Shown here: positions 1 through 9,000 of the stretch, piece by piece
How the letters are laid out: each line of letters begins with the position of its first letter
Position numbering within the stretch: the stretch's first letter is position 1
Assembly (NCBI GenBank): GCA_017495165.1
Contig: JAFEII010000026.1
Location: forward strand, 41,189-105,188
DNA length: 64,000 nt
Direction: 5' to 3'
DNA from: Hydromonas sp.
GTDB taxonomy: Bacteria > Pseudomonadota > Gammaproteobacteria > Burkholderiales > Burkholderiaceae
Translations under genes and position numbers: made by a program
Notes under the pieces: generated by a model
The model's database searches: none
The model's input: only the letters and a program-made list of their open reading frames with translations
Told to the model about the DNA's origin: nothing

Positions 1-32
1 TGACGCCGTCCGAAAAAGTGATGCGCCGTTAA
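1..32 (+). CDS. sspA: 3' end of probable stringent starvation protein A (partial)
   Basis: Only the last nine codons and the TAA stop at 30-32 are inside the window; they read TPSEKVMRR. The call rests on this C-terminal tail, which resembles SspA ends, and on the gene directly downstream being sspB, its usual operon partner in beta- and gammaproteobacteria. SspA is a glutathione-S-transferase-fold protein that binds RNA polymerase. Too little sequence is visible for a firm assignment. Confidence 0.5.
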   Translation, partial: TPSEKVMRR

Positions 33-50
33 TTATCTTTGGGGGTTTTT

Positions 51-449
51 ATGTCAGATGCAAGCACGCAAAAGCCGTATTTGATTCGGGCGTTGTGGGA
101 ATGGTGTCAGGATCAAGGGCAAACGCCACAAATTGCCGTCAAAATTAACGCGCAAACCAATGTGCCACAAGGCTACGATGAGAATGGCCAAATTGTACTC
201 GATGTGAGTTCTGAAGCCACGCAAGATTTGGTGATGGACAATGAGTGGATTCGCTTTCAAGCACGTTTTGGTGCGACGGCGCATCAGATTGATGTGCCCG
301 TCTCGCAGGTGATGGCAGTTTTTGCTGCTGAGTCTGGTGGCGGCATGGGGTTTGAAGTGAGCGATGATGCCCCTGCGCCTGCGGTTGCGCCTGAACCCGT
401 TGAGCCTGTGGCAAAAAGAACCGGTAGTCCTTTGAAGCTTGTGAAGTGA
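51..449 (+). CDS. sspB: ClpXP protease specificity-enhancing factor SspB
   Basis: A 132-residue protein. SspB is an adaptor that delivers ssrA-tagged and some other substrates to the ClpXP protease in the cytoplasm. The N-terminus (PYLIRALWEWCQDQG, then the PQIAVKINA strand) is characteristic of the substrate-binding domain. The acidic, Pro/Ala-rich linker from about residue 100 ends in a short basic tail (SPLKLVK), the position of the known ClpX-binding peptide. The ATG at 51 is preferred over an in-frame TTG at 39 because a GGGGG run lies just upstream. It follows the presumed sspA end by 18 bases, so the two are probably co-transcribed. Confidence 0.93.
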   Translation: MSDASTQKPYLIRALWEWCQDQGQTPQIAVKINAQTNVPQGYDENGQIVLDVSSEATQDLVMDNEWIRFQARFGATAHQIDVPVSQVMAVFAAESGGGMGFEVSDDAPAPAVAPEPVEPVAKRTGSPLKLVK

Positions 450-543
450 TGGGCTGCTTTTTGAGTGGGTTTGATGTTTGATATTTGATGTTAAATATGA
501 AATATCAGAAATCAGAAATCAGATAAAAACTCAGCATGGATTG

Positions 544-578
544 AGCAAAATAACCGCAATTTTTGCGGTTATTTTGCT
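544..578 (+). terminator. Rho-independent terminator after sspB
   Basis: A perfect 16-bp inverted repeat with a 3-base T loop (AGCAAAATAACCGCAA paired with its complement) lies between sspB and the exonuclease gene. Its AT-rich outer stem supplies a U-rich 3' side for the sspA-sspB transcript. Confidence 0.75.
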
Positions 579-657
579 ATCTGTGCGGTGCGAACGGGTT
601 GTATCGGGTAAAATCCGCGTTTGGTTTCATGACTGTTTTTTGAGAAAAGAGTGACGT

Positions 658-1434
658 ATGCGGGTGATTAGTGCCAATTTAAATGGGATTCGTGCTGCCA
701 CGACCAAAGGCTTTTTGAACTGGATGGCGGCGCAAGCAGCTGATATTGTTTGTGTGCAAGAGTTGAAGGCGCAAGCGGCGGATTTGAGTGATGACATGCG
801 TGCGCCTGCTGGCTTGACTGGGTATTTTCAGTACGCGCAAAAAAAGGGTTACAGCGGTGTGGGCTTGTACAGCCGCGTGCAGCCTGATGAGGTGGTTGTG
901 GGGTTTGACGGTGGCGAGTTTGATTTTGAAGGGCGCTATGTTGAGGCGCGTTTTGGTTCATTGTCGGTGATCAGTGTGTATTTTCCGTCTGGCTCATCCG
1001 CGCCTGAGCGCCAAGAGGCCAAGTTTCGATTTTTGGCCGTATTTTTGCCGCACATTGCGGCATTGCGCCAAGCGGGGCGGGAGCTGTTGATTTGTGGGGA
1101 TGTGAACATTGCGCACCAAGAAATTGACCTCAAAAACTGGAAGGGCAATTTAAAGAACTCTGGTTTTTTGCCTGAAGAGCGCGCTTGGTTGAGCCAGTTT
1201 TTGGCCGATGTTGATTTAAAAGACGTGTACCGCGAGCTTGAACCAGAAACGCATCAATACACGTGGTGGAGCAATCGCGGGCAAGCCCGTGCGAATAATG
1301 TGGGTTGGCGGATTGATTATCAGCTCGCTTCAAGCACGCTGGCAGCCCGTGCGGTGCGCACGTTTGTGTTCACCGATGAGAAGTTTTCTGACCACGCGCC
1401 TGTGGTGGTGGATTACGATTTTAGTCTGGTTTGA
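658..1434 (+). CDS. xthA: Exodeoxyribonuclease III family AP endonuclease
   Basis: A 258-residue member of the exonuclease III/endonuclease-exonuclease-phosphatase fold. These Mg2+-dependent enzymes cut DNA 5' of abasic sites and remove 3' blocking groups in base-excision repair. Visible signatures are the N-terminal SANLNGIRAA strand, the metal-binding Glu at residue 35 in VQELKA, the central ICGDVNIAH motif with catalytic Asp and Asn, and the C-terminal SDHAPVVVDY with the catalytic Asp-His pair. Length is normal for the bacterial XthA/ExoA group. A purine-rich AAAAGAG lies upstream of the ATG. It is followed 20 bases later by ampG on the same strand, and a terminator precedes it, so it probably starts its own transcript. 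Confidence 0.93.
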   Translation: MRVISANLNGIRAATTKGFLNWMAAQAADIVCVQELKAQAADLSDDMRAPAGLTGYFQYAQKKGYSGVGLYSRVQPDEVVVGFDGGEFDFEGRYVEARFGSLSVISVYFPSGSSAPERQEAKFRFLAVFLPHIAALRQAGRELLICGDVNIAHQEIDLKNWKGNLKNSGFLPEERAWLSQFLADVDLKDVYRELEPETHQYTWWSNRGQARANNVGWRIDYQLASSTLAARAVRTFVFTDEKFSDHAPVVVDYDFSLV

Positions 1435-1454
1435 TTTTATTTTGAAAGTGGCTT

Positions 1455-2729
1455 ATGTCAACAACACAAGATGTGGCTGAACGGCCGTGGTACGAACTGA
1501 TTTTGACTCGAAAAATGCTCATTTGCATTTTTTTGGGCTTTAGCTCGGGTTTGCCTTTGTATTTGATTTTAAATTTATTGCCTGCGTGGCTGCGCTCGGA
1601 GGGTCTTAATTTAAAAACGATTGCGGTTTTTTCTTTGATTCAATTGCCGTATACCTGGAAGTTTTTATGGTCGCCGTTGATGGATAGATTTGGGCTAATC
1701 CCAAACTTTGGGCGGCGCAGAAGCTGGATGCTGGTAACGCAAGTGCTTTTGTTTGCTGCAATTGTGGGCTATGCGGCATTTAACCCTGCGTTGGATATTA
1801 CCGTTATTGCGGTGTTGTCGACGTTGATTGCGTTCTTTTCTGCCAGCCAAGATATTGTGATTGATGCGTATCGCAGGGAGATTTTGACTGATCGGGAACT
1901 GGGCTTGGGCAATAGCGTGCATGTGAACGCTTATCGCTTGGCCAGTTTGGTGCCTGGATCGCTGTCTTTGATTTTGGCCGATCATTTCCCTTGGTCAATG
2001 GTGTTTGTGATTACGGCATTGTTTATGTTGCCTGGGATTGTTTTAACTTTTTGCATTGCTGAGCCTCAGGTTTCTGGTTTGCCTAAAACCCTGCGCCAGT
2101 CTGTGGTTGAGCCGTTTCATGAGTTTTTGACCCGTAAAGGTTGGCGCAATGCGCTGTGGGTGTTGGGCTTTATTTTGCTGTACAAATTGGGTGATAGCAT
2201 GGCAACCGCTTTGGCGACGCCCTTTTATTTGGACATGCATTTTAGTAAAACCGATATTGGCGCGATTGCCAAAGGAAGTGGTTTGGTCATGCAAATTGTG
2301 GGGGCTTTTATTGGTGGCATTTGGATGCTTAAACTGGGGATTAACCGAGGTTTGTGGTTGTTTGGCGTGGTGCAGATGGTGTCGATTTTGGGGTTTGCAT
2401 GGCTTGCCCATGCGGGGCCTTTTGATGTGATTGGCGCGGCTGAACGGAGCATGCTGGCGGTTGTTATTGGTTTTGAAGCGTTGGGCGTTGGTTTGGGTAC
2501 TGCGGCTTTTGTGGCTTATATGGCGCGTGAAACCAATCCAGCATTTACCGCAACGCAGCTTGCTTTGTTTACCAGTATTGCGGCTGTGCCACGCTCGGTG
2601 ATTAATGCGACAACGGGGAGCATGATTGAGGCGCTGGGCTGGGAGCATTTCTTTTATGTGTGTACCGCTTTGGCGATTCCTGGGATGTTGGCTTTGTATA
2701 AAGTTGCGCCTTGGCGAGATGCGAAGTAA
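1455..2729 (+). CDS. ampG: AmpG-family muropeptide permease (MFS)
   Basis: A 424-residue integral inner-membrane protein. AmpG imports anhydromuropeptides (GlcNAc-anhMurNAc-peptides) from periplasm to cytoplasm for peptidoglycan recycling. The N-terminus FLGFSSGLPLYLILNLLPAW and the following YTWKFLWSPLMDRF loop are strongly diagnostic of AmpG. About twelve hydrophobic segments alternate with short basic loops such as GRRRSW. It lies 20 bases behind the exonuclease gene. A second recycling gene, anmK, occurs at 21.6-22.7 kb, so the pathway is represented twice in the window, although no ampC or ampD is visible here. Confidence 0.92.
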   Translation: MSTTQDVAERPWYELILTRKMLICIFLGFSSGLPLYLILNLLPAWLRSEGLNLKTIAVFSLIQLPYTWKFLWSPLMDRFGLIPNFGRRRSWMLVTQVLLFAAIVGYAAFNPALDITVIAVLSTLIAFFSASQDIVIDAYRREILTDRELGLGNSVHVNAYRLASLVPGSLSLILADHFPWSMVFVITALFMLPGIVLTFCIAEPQVSGLPKTLRQSVVEPFHEFLTRKGWRNALWVLGFILLYKLGDSMATALATPFYLDMHFSKTDIGAIAKGSGLVMQIVGAFIGGIWMLKLGINRGLWLFGVVQMVSILGFAWLAHAGPFDVIGAAERSMLAVVIGFEALGVGLGTAAFVAYMARETNPAFTATQLALFTSIAAVPRSVINATTGSMIEALGWEHFFYVCTALAIPGMLALYKVAPWRDAK

Positions 2730-2755
2730 ATTGCTCGCAAAGAATTACAAAAAGC

Positions 2756-2778
2756 ACGCTGTTTAAGCGTGTTTTTTG
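2756..2778. terminator. Terminator between ampG and a convergent gene
   Basis: The hairpin CACGCT/AGCGTG with a 5-base loop is followed by six T on the plus strand. An A-run before it provides a U-tract for minus-strand transcripts too. It sits between the convergent ampG and the hypothetical gene at 2806-3642. Confidence 0.7.
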
Positions 2779-2805
2779 TGGCTTGTTGCGTCTGGGGATT
2801 TGCGT

Positions 2806-3642
2806 TTAATTCATCATTTGGCTGTATTTTAGCTCAAGTTCAACGCGTTTTTTGAGGTAGGCGATTTCAAAAATGGGTTGGCCTGTGTAGGTGTAGGCTT
2901 GTTTGAAGGCGTCGCATGCGAGCAGGTCTAGGCGGAAATAATCATTGTGGTTGACGATGTCAAGGCACAGTGGGCCGTAGCTTGAGTCAAATGCGATGGT
3001 TTTAAATGGTTGGGTTGCTAAAATCAATGAGGCGATGCGTTCTTGCAAAAACACCTTCATTGGCGCTTGTGGGCGTCCACCATATTCGGTCAAGTTGCTT
3101 AAGCTTTTGGCGTAATCGTCTTCGCCTTCTTCGGCGATTGCGAATAAGGATTCGCCCAGTTTGAGCCATTGACGCCAAAAAGCGGGTTTGGCGACGATGT
3201 AGTTGCCAAAGACGCTGTTTTGGCTGTGATTGACCAGTTTGGTTAAGTCAACGTCAACGTCTGAACGGTCGCATAGTTCTTGGGCTGCGGGCATTAAGCC
3301 TGCGTGGTAGCGCTCGCCTTGTTCAAATACGTTGCGATAAAATGCGGTGTGGCTCCAAACGGGGGAGAACAAAAATGCGTCTACATTTGGATGAAATGTT
3401 TCGCGAATGAAGTCAAATACGTGGCTGGAGGTTAAGCCTGTTTTTTCGGTAAATTTGGGTGAAAAAAAACCGTAATACGCGTTGTCGTCGAGCTTGTTTT
3501 TTTGTAAAAACTTGCGGATGGGCCAGTATTCGTACCAGTCTTTTAGGCCATTTGTGTTGTCTAATGGCAGAAAACCTTTGTCGAGTTGCGCTTGTGTTTC
3601 GTCACTGTAATAAATTTGGTGGATGTAAATTTGGGTGGCCAT
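2806..3642 (-). CDS. Conserved hypothetical protein, possibly glycan-related
   Basis: A 278-residue soluble protein without signal peptide or membrane segments. I do not recognise a named domain. Features that look conserved are the N-terminal strand QIYIHQIYYSDETQ, a DWYEYWPIRKFLQ helix, an aromatic segment YYGFFSPKFTEKTGL near residue 60, and later NYIVAKPAFWRQW. The aromatic-rich layout and the phrase FGNYIVAKPAFW recall capsule or glycosyltransferase-like hypothetical proteins found beside surface-glycan genes. That resemblance is a weak personal impression. It stands alone on the minus strand, convergent with ampG and upstream-to-downstream independent of amtB. Function unknown. Confidence 0.6.
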   Translation of the reverse strand: MATQIYIHQIYYSDETQAQLDKGFLPLDNTNGLKDWYEYWPIRKFLQKNKLDDNAYYGFFSPKFTEKTGLTSSHVFDFIRETFHPNVDAFLFSPVWSHTAFYRNVFEQGERYHAGLMPAAQELCDRSDVDVDLTKLVNHSQNSVFGNYIVAKPAFWRQWLKLGESLFAIAEEGEDDYAKSLSNLTEYGGRPQAPMKVFLQERIASLILATQPFKTIAFDSSYGPLCLDIVNHNDYFRLDLLACDAFKQAYTYTGQPIFEIAYLKKRVELELKYSQMMN

Positions 3643-3785
3643 GTGTGTGTTCTATTTGATTTGTCAAATGGTGTGCGCTTGGTTGCGCGGCTTTATGTGT
3701 CGCGTTGGGAATTGTAGCAGCAAATATGTCGGTTTCTACGGGCTGGGCGGTGTTTTGTGGATTTGTGTGGAAAAAGTTGAAGTTG

Positions 3786-3814
3786 AAAAAGCACCGTTTG
3801 TGGCGCGGTGCTTT
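3786..3814 (-). terminator. Terminator downstream of amtB
   Basis: The inverted repeat AAAGCACCG/CGGTGCTTT with an 8-9 base loop gives, on the minus strand, a GC-rich stem followed by a run of five T. It lies about 90 bases beyond the amtB stop and would end the glnK-amtB transcript. Confidence 0.65.
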
Positions 3815-3902
3815 GGGTTGATTGGGGTTTTGAATCAAAAATTGAATCAAATTTTGATTGGCGGACTCAATTCTCGATTCAATCTTTAATTAAACTTTCG
3901 GT

Positions 3903-5243
3903 TCAGTAACCCATGCTTTCCGCCGAATAGCCTGATTCTTCGTGGCTGGAAATATCAATCCCTTGTAATTCTTCGGATTTAGACACGCGCAGCCCAATCA
4001 CCAAATCAATCGCTTTGAGAATAATAAAAGTGGTGATGGCTGCGTACACAATGGTTGCGCCGACTGCGATGAATTGGATTTTGACCTGCTCCAATACGGG
4101 TTTGGCTGCATCGCCAAGGGTTGAGAATGCAAATGCGCCTGTGGCAATTGCGCCGATAATCCCTGCCACGCCGTGACATGCAAATACGTCTAACACATCA
4201 TCAACGCGGAACATTTTTTTGTTTTGTACCGCCAAGAAGCTGCCGCTTGCGCCCAACACGCCAATCAAGATTGCATAGGCTGGGCTGACCAAACCTGCGG
4301 CGGGCGTAATTGCAACCAAGCCGACGACTGCGCCCGTTGCTGCGCCGACTGCGCTCATGGCGTGGTGTGAGATTTTTTCCCAAATCAACCATGTCATCAT
4401 GGCTGCGGCTGTGCCAATTTGGGTAGTGAGGATGGCCAAACCTGCTGTGCCATTCGCGCCCAGCGCGCTGCCTGCATTAAAACCAAACCAGCCAAACCAC
4501 AACAAGCCTGCGCCGAGCATGACGAATGGGATGTTGTGCGGAATCGCTTTTTGGCGCGTTGATGGCAAGCGCGGGCCCAATACGGCTGCGGCAACCAGAG
4601 CCGAAATCCCCGCGTTGATGTGCACCACGGTGCCACCTGCAAAATCGAGTGCGCCCAGTTGAAACAACCAGCCTTTTGCGTCCCATACCCAATGTGCGAT
4701 TGGGCTGTAAACCACCAAAGACCACAGCGCGATGAACACCAAATACGCGCTGAATTTCATGCGGTCAACCAATGCGCCGCTGATCAAAGCGACCGCAATA
4801 ATTGCGAAAGTGGCTTGAAACAGCACAAATAAATACTTGGGAATGCCGTGGCCTGCTTCAAACGTGAGATAGAGTGTGTTCATGTCCATGCCATTGAGCA
4901 TGGCGTTGTTCAAGCTGCCAACGTATGCGCCCATTGGTTCGTCGCCAAATGCAATTGAGAAACCCGCTGCCACCCAAACCAGCGTGACCACGCCCATGGC
5001 GGTGACGGACATCATCATGGTGTTGAGTACGCTTTTGCTGCGCGAGAGGCCGCCGTAAAAAAACGCCAGCGCGGGGGTCATTAATAAAACCAGTGCGGCG
5101 CAAATCAGCATAAATGCGGTGTCGCCTCGGTCAAGTACCAGCGGCACTTCTGGCGCTGCGGCAGCAACCGCTTGCGCGGCTTCTTGGGCGTGGGCAGCGC
5201 CTGCGGCCAAGCTCAGAACAAGTGGGGTTAAAAATCGTTTCAT
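3903..5243 (-). CDS. amtB: Ammonium transporter AmtB
   Basis: A 446-residue Amt/MEP/Rh channel that conducts ammonium across the inner membrane. A cleavable signal peptide (MKRFLTPLVLSLAAGAAHA) precedes eleven hydrophobic segments. Both conserved pore histidines are visible, in VVHINAGISALVAA and FACHGVAGIIGA, together with the family motif FFYGGLSRSKSVLNT. The C-terminal tail ends in SKSEELQGIDISSHEESGY, the region that contacts PII proteins. The start at 5243 is chosen because AAAGGAT lies upstream and the signal peptide begins there; ten extra in-frame residues are possible. The PII gene lies 70 bases upstream on the same strand, the standard glnK-amtB arrangement. Confidence 0.95.
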   Translation of the reverse strand: MKRFLTPLVLSLAAGAAHAQEAAQAVAAAAPEVPLVLDRGDTAFMLICAALVLLMTPALAFFYGGLSRSKSVLNTMMMSVTAMGVVTLVWVAAGFSIAFGDEPMGAYVGSLNNAMLNGMDMNTLYLTFEAGHGIPKYLFVLFQATFAIIAVALISGALVDRMKFSAYLVFIALWSLVVYSPIAHWVWDAKGWLFQLGALDFAGGTVVHINAGISALVAAAVLGPRLPSTRQKAIPHNIPFVMLGAGLLWFGWFGFNAGSALGANGTAGLAILTTQIGTAAAMMTWLIWEKISHHAMSAVGAATGAVVGLVAITPAAGLVSPAYAILIGVLGASGSFLAVQNKKMFRVDDVLDVFACHGVAGIIGAIATGAFAFSTLGDAAKPVLEQVKIQFIAVGATIVYAAITTFIILKAIDLVIGLRVSKSEELQGIDISSHEESGYSAESMGY

Positions 5244-5313
5244 GGTAAATCCTTTGTAAACGTAATGCGCCAATTGGCAAGGTTAAGTGATTTGGGTGGT
5301 TGTGCAAAACGCT

Positions 5314-5685
5314 TTAAATGGCGCCGTGTGGGTCGGTCTGAATTGGGGTGACTGCGCTGTAGTCTTGCTCTTGGGTGCGGATTCTGATGACGCGCTCAAG
5401 TGGTTGGACAAAAATTTTGCCGTCGCCGACTTCGCCCGTTTGGGCGTGCTGGCAAATTGCTTGGATGGTGGGCTCTAAAAAAGCGGTGCTGATGGCGATT
5501 TTGAGCTCGACTTTTTCATGAAACGTGCTTGAGACGACTTGGCCGCGATAATGGGCGTGCAAATTATGCTCGCCGCCGTGGCCGGCAATTTTGCCCACGC
5601 TCATGCCAGTAACGCCCAGCTCGAATAAGGCGGCTTTGACGTCGGCCAGTTTTTCTGGGCGAATGATGGCGGTAACGAGTTTCAT
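5314..5685 (-). CDS. glnK: PII signal-transduction protein with atypical T-loop (GlnK-like)
   Basis: A 123-residue PII protein placed just upstream of amtB, where GlnK normally binds and blocks the channel according to nitrogen status. The start MKLVTAIIRPEKLADVK, the Lys58 equivalent in FHEKVELKI, Lys90 in GDGKIFV and the C-terminal IRIRT element are conserved. The T-loop is not. Aligning to GlnB/GlnK, Arg38-Gln39-Lys40 is replaced by Gly-Glu-His, and the uridylylated Tyr51 is Val, although Tyr46 of YRG remains. The C-terminus is about eleven residues longer than usual. Gln39 normally helps bind Mg-ATP and 2-oxoglutarate, so ligand response may differ. The ATG at 5685 has a GGAGT upstream. 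Confidence 0.88.
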   Translation of the reverse strand: MKLVTAIIRPEKLADVKAALFELGVTGMSVGKIAGHGGEHNLHAHYRGQVVSSTFHEKVELKIAISTAFLEPTIQAICQHAQTGEVGDGKIFVQPLERVIRIRTQEQDYSAVTPIQTDPHGAI

Positions 5686-5714
5686 GCGGACTCCTTTTAT
5701 GGGCTGAAAAATGA

Positions 5715-5915
5715 TTTCGAGCCGATTTTGCACCAAAATAAACGCGGTGTAAAGTGGCGCATTGGTGCTGTAAGTTATTGTTATTGTTGGTGAAACATCA
5801 TAAATGCTGCGATTTGGTGCGAAGCGGCTTTTGGGTGAAACGGTTTGCCCTGTTTTGGTGCAAATGCGAGCCTGTCTGCTTTGTTCTTTAAAAATCCCCC
5901 CTGTTTTGGTGCAAA
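5715..5915 (-). promoter_or_regulatory. Probable nitrogen-control region of glnK-amtB (NtrC half-sites, sigma-54-like element)
   Basis: Upstream of glnK, TGGTGCA or its near form occurs repeatedly on the plus strand: 5764-5769, 5815-5820, 5856-5862 and 5907-5913. The inverted form TGCACCA is at 5729-5735. The last two plus-strand sites lie in a 17-bp direct repeat (5848-5864 and 5899-5915) exactly 51 bp apart, about five helical turns. NtrC dyads are built from TGCACCA and TGGTGCA half-sites. On the minus strand the element overlapping 5722-5735 has the GG-N10-GC skeleton of a sigma-54 promoter, about 35 bases before the ATG. Half-sites are seen, but no complete dyad. Confidence 0.5.
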
Positions 5916-6076
5916 AAGCGCATGCATTTTTTTATGAAAAAGATTGGCTGTCATGTGGATTTTTTGTCCTTTGTGCCAAATAACCATGTGTTGGTGGCGT
6001 AAAAATGTGAGAAAATACTCGATGGTTTTTTGTTGCTCGCTGTCTGGTCGATGCAGACGTTATCCCAAAGGATGCT

Positions 6077-9000
6077 ATGTTGCGTTTAGATGATTTGCTT
6101 GATTTTTTTGACCGAGGCACGATTGCGCGCAGTCAATCGTATGTGGTTGATATTCGGCCAGAGCGGATTCGGGACGTGTCGTATTCGGACGGCATGGCTT
6201 TTAGCGCCACTATTTATGGGGCGCGGCGCTATGAGACGACGGTTGCGTATGACGAAAGTGGCATTTTGAATGCGTATTGCAGTTGCCCAGTGGGCAACGC
6301 GTGCAAACACGCGGCGGCGCTGGTTCAGGCGGCTTTTCGAGCCAATTTGTTGCCACTTGGCGGTGGCCGCATGGCGCCGTTTGAGGGGGCGCAAAAAATA
6401 ACGCTTACGGCACAGGAGCGCTCAGCAAAAGAGTGGATGTCGCAATTATCAAATACGGCCAAGGAGCTGAGCAATCAAATGCATTTAACAAGCAATCATT
6501 TAGACAAAACGTCACCTTTTATTTACATTTTGCAGCCTTTGGCAAGTTATTCGCCGCGTGAGCTTAATGTGGTGATGCAGCGGGTTCGGCGCCTAAAAGA
6601 TGGCAGCATTGCTGCGGCCAAGAGTTGGTCTGAATATTACAAAGCTGATTATGATGACAAAGTTCCTGCGCTGGACCGACGTTTAATTGGCGCATTGCAC
6701 GCGCAACAGCGCGCAAATATTTCACCGATGTTGTTTGGCCGTATGCAAATTAATGGTTTTCCAATGCAGTATTTGCTGGAAATCGCACAAACTGGCCGCT
6801 TTTATTGGCTCAACCATCATGAGCGGTCAATCCAATGGCAAGACGAGTCGTATACGCTCGATTTTATTTGGACAGAAAACACGGGCGCCGATACGGCAAA
6901 GCTCAAAACCGTGTGGCGCGATGGCAGTGACACGATTATTAATGTGGCCGATGAGTTGATGTACCACATTCCGTCCGAGCCACCTGCGTATTTTGACTCC
7001 CGTACTGGGCACATGGGGCCGCTGCAAACCCGTTATCCACAAACGCTGCTCAACACGCTGCTTGATGCGCCCAATATTCCCCTGAGTTTGGCAAATGAGC
7101 TTGAGTCGATGCTCGATGCGCTGCCAAATGATATGGCGTTGCCAGCGCCGCAAGCGATGGCGCGCCCTGAGCATGCGGGGATTTGTCGGCCTGTGTTGGT
7201 GACCCAAACCCCGCCGCACTGGTGGCGGCCAAACGAGGCGGATGCGGTGCATGGTTTTGCCAAGGTCATGTTTGATTATGATGGCGGCACTGTGGCTTAT
7301 ACGCAGTCGGGCGAGTCTTTTAAAGGGACGGTTGATGGCGTAAAAGTCACACAGCTGCGCGACCGTGCGTTTGAGCGCGATGCGATTGAGGCGTTGTTGA
7401 CCCAGATGCCTGATTTGAGAGTCAGCGAATTTCGGATGCAAGATGGCGAGAGCCGTCCGTTTGTCGATGTGCTCAATGCGCCGTTTGAGTGGTGGTTTGC
7501 CGCGCTCACGCAGCCAGAGTTTTTTGAAGACATTGGCTGGCGCGTGCGCCATGCGCCCAATAGCCCGCTCAATATTCACCGCGCCAGCGCGCCTGAAGTG
7601 GCTTTGAGCGAGCATGCGCAAGAGGGCAACGACTGGTTTAGCTTGGGCATGCACATTGAGGCAAACGGTTTGCGTTATAACTTGAGCGATTTGCTCGGCT
7701 CATTGGTTGAGGCGCAGCCTACCTTGCTTGATGCGCAAAAAATGGCGCTGATTGACGACGACGTGTATCTGTTTGCGCTGGCCAATAACGGCGTGAAAAT
7801 TGCCTTGCGCATGGGCGACGTGCGGCCGATTTTGACTCATTTGGCCGATTTGTTTGGCCAAGCCAGCAGCGATGGTCAGGTGAAATTAGACCGCTATGAT
7901 GCGATGCGTTTGCTCGAATTGCAGCACACCTTGGGCTTGGCATACAGCGGCTCATCCAAATTGCAAAAACTCATCGATGCGTTTCGCAATGGCCACGAAA
8001 CCCAGTTGGCCGCGCCAAAAGGCTTTGCTGGGACGCTGCGCCCGTATCAAGAAAAAGGTTTGGCATGGCTGCAATTTTTGCGCGAATCTGAACACGGCGG
8101 GATTTTGGCCGACGACATGGGATTGGGCAAGACCGCACAGGCGCTGGCGCACATCTTGACCGAAAAAATCGCAGGGCGATTGGATTTGCCCGTTTTAATC
8201 GTTGCGCCCACCTCATTGATGCACAACTGGCGCACAGAAGCTGCGCGGTTTACGCCCGAATTAAAGGTGTTGGTTTTGCAAGGCATGGCGCGTTTTGAAC
8301 TGTTTGAATCCATCAATGCGCATGATGTTGTTTTGACCACTTACCCACTTTTGCCGCGCGATGAGCAGGTTTTACTCGAACATCAATACCACATGGTGAT
8401 TTTGGACGAAGCGCAAACCATCAAAAACCCAGTGGCCAAAGCCACCCAAGTGGCGCGCAAATTAGACACGCGTCACCGCCTGTGCTTGACGGGCACGCCG
8501 ATGGAAAACCATTTGGGCGAGTTGTGGTCGCTGTACCATTTCTTGATGCCCGGTTTTCTGGGCAGCCAAGAATCGTTCAATAAACGCTTTCGCAACCCCA
8601 TCGAAAAACAAGGCAGTTCCGCCGCCAGAAGCGCGCTCACCGCCCGCGCCCGCACATTTATGCTGCGCCGCCGCAAAACCGAAGTGGCCACAGAGTTGCC
8701 GCCCAAAACCACCACCGTGGTGCAAATTGACATGGGCAGCACGCAGCAAAAGCTGTACGAAGCCATCCGCGCCGCCATGCAAGCCAAGGTGCAACTGCAA
8801 ATTGCCCAAAAAGGCTTTAAACGCAGCCACATCGAAATCTTGGACGCGCTGCTCAAGCTGCGCCAAGTCTGCTGTCACCCATCATTGCTTAAATTGGACA
8901 GCGTCAAAAAAGACGTGGAATCAGCCAAACTCAAGGCGCTGCTCGAAATGGTGGTTGAAATGGTGGCTGAAGGCCGCCGCATCCTGATTTTTTCGCAATT

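Noticed and set aside
39..50. Upstream TTG start for sspB
   Set aside because: The ATG at 51 has the ribosome-binding site and gives the usual N-terminus.
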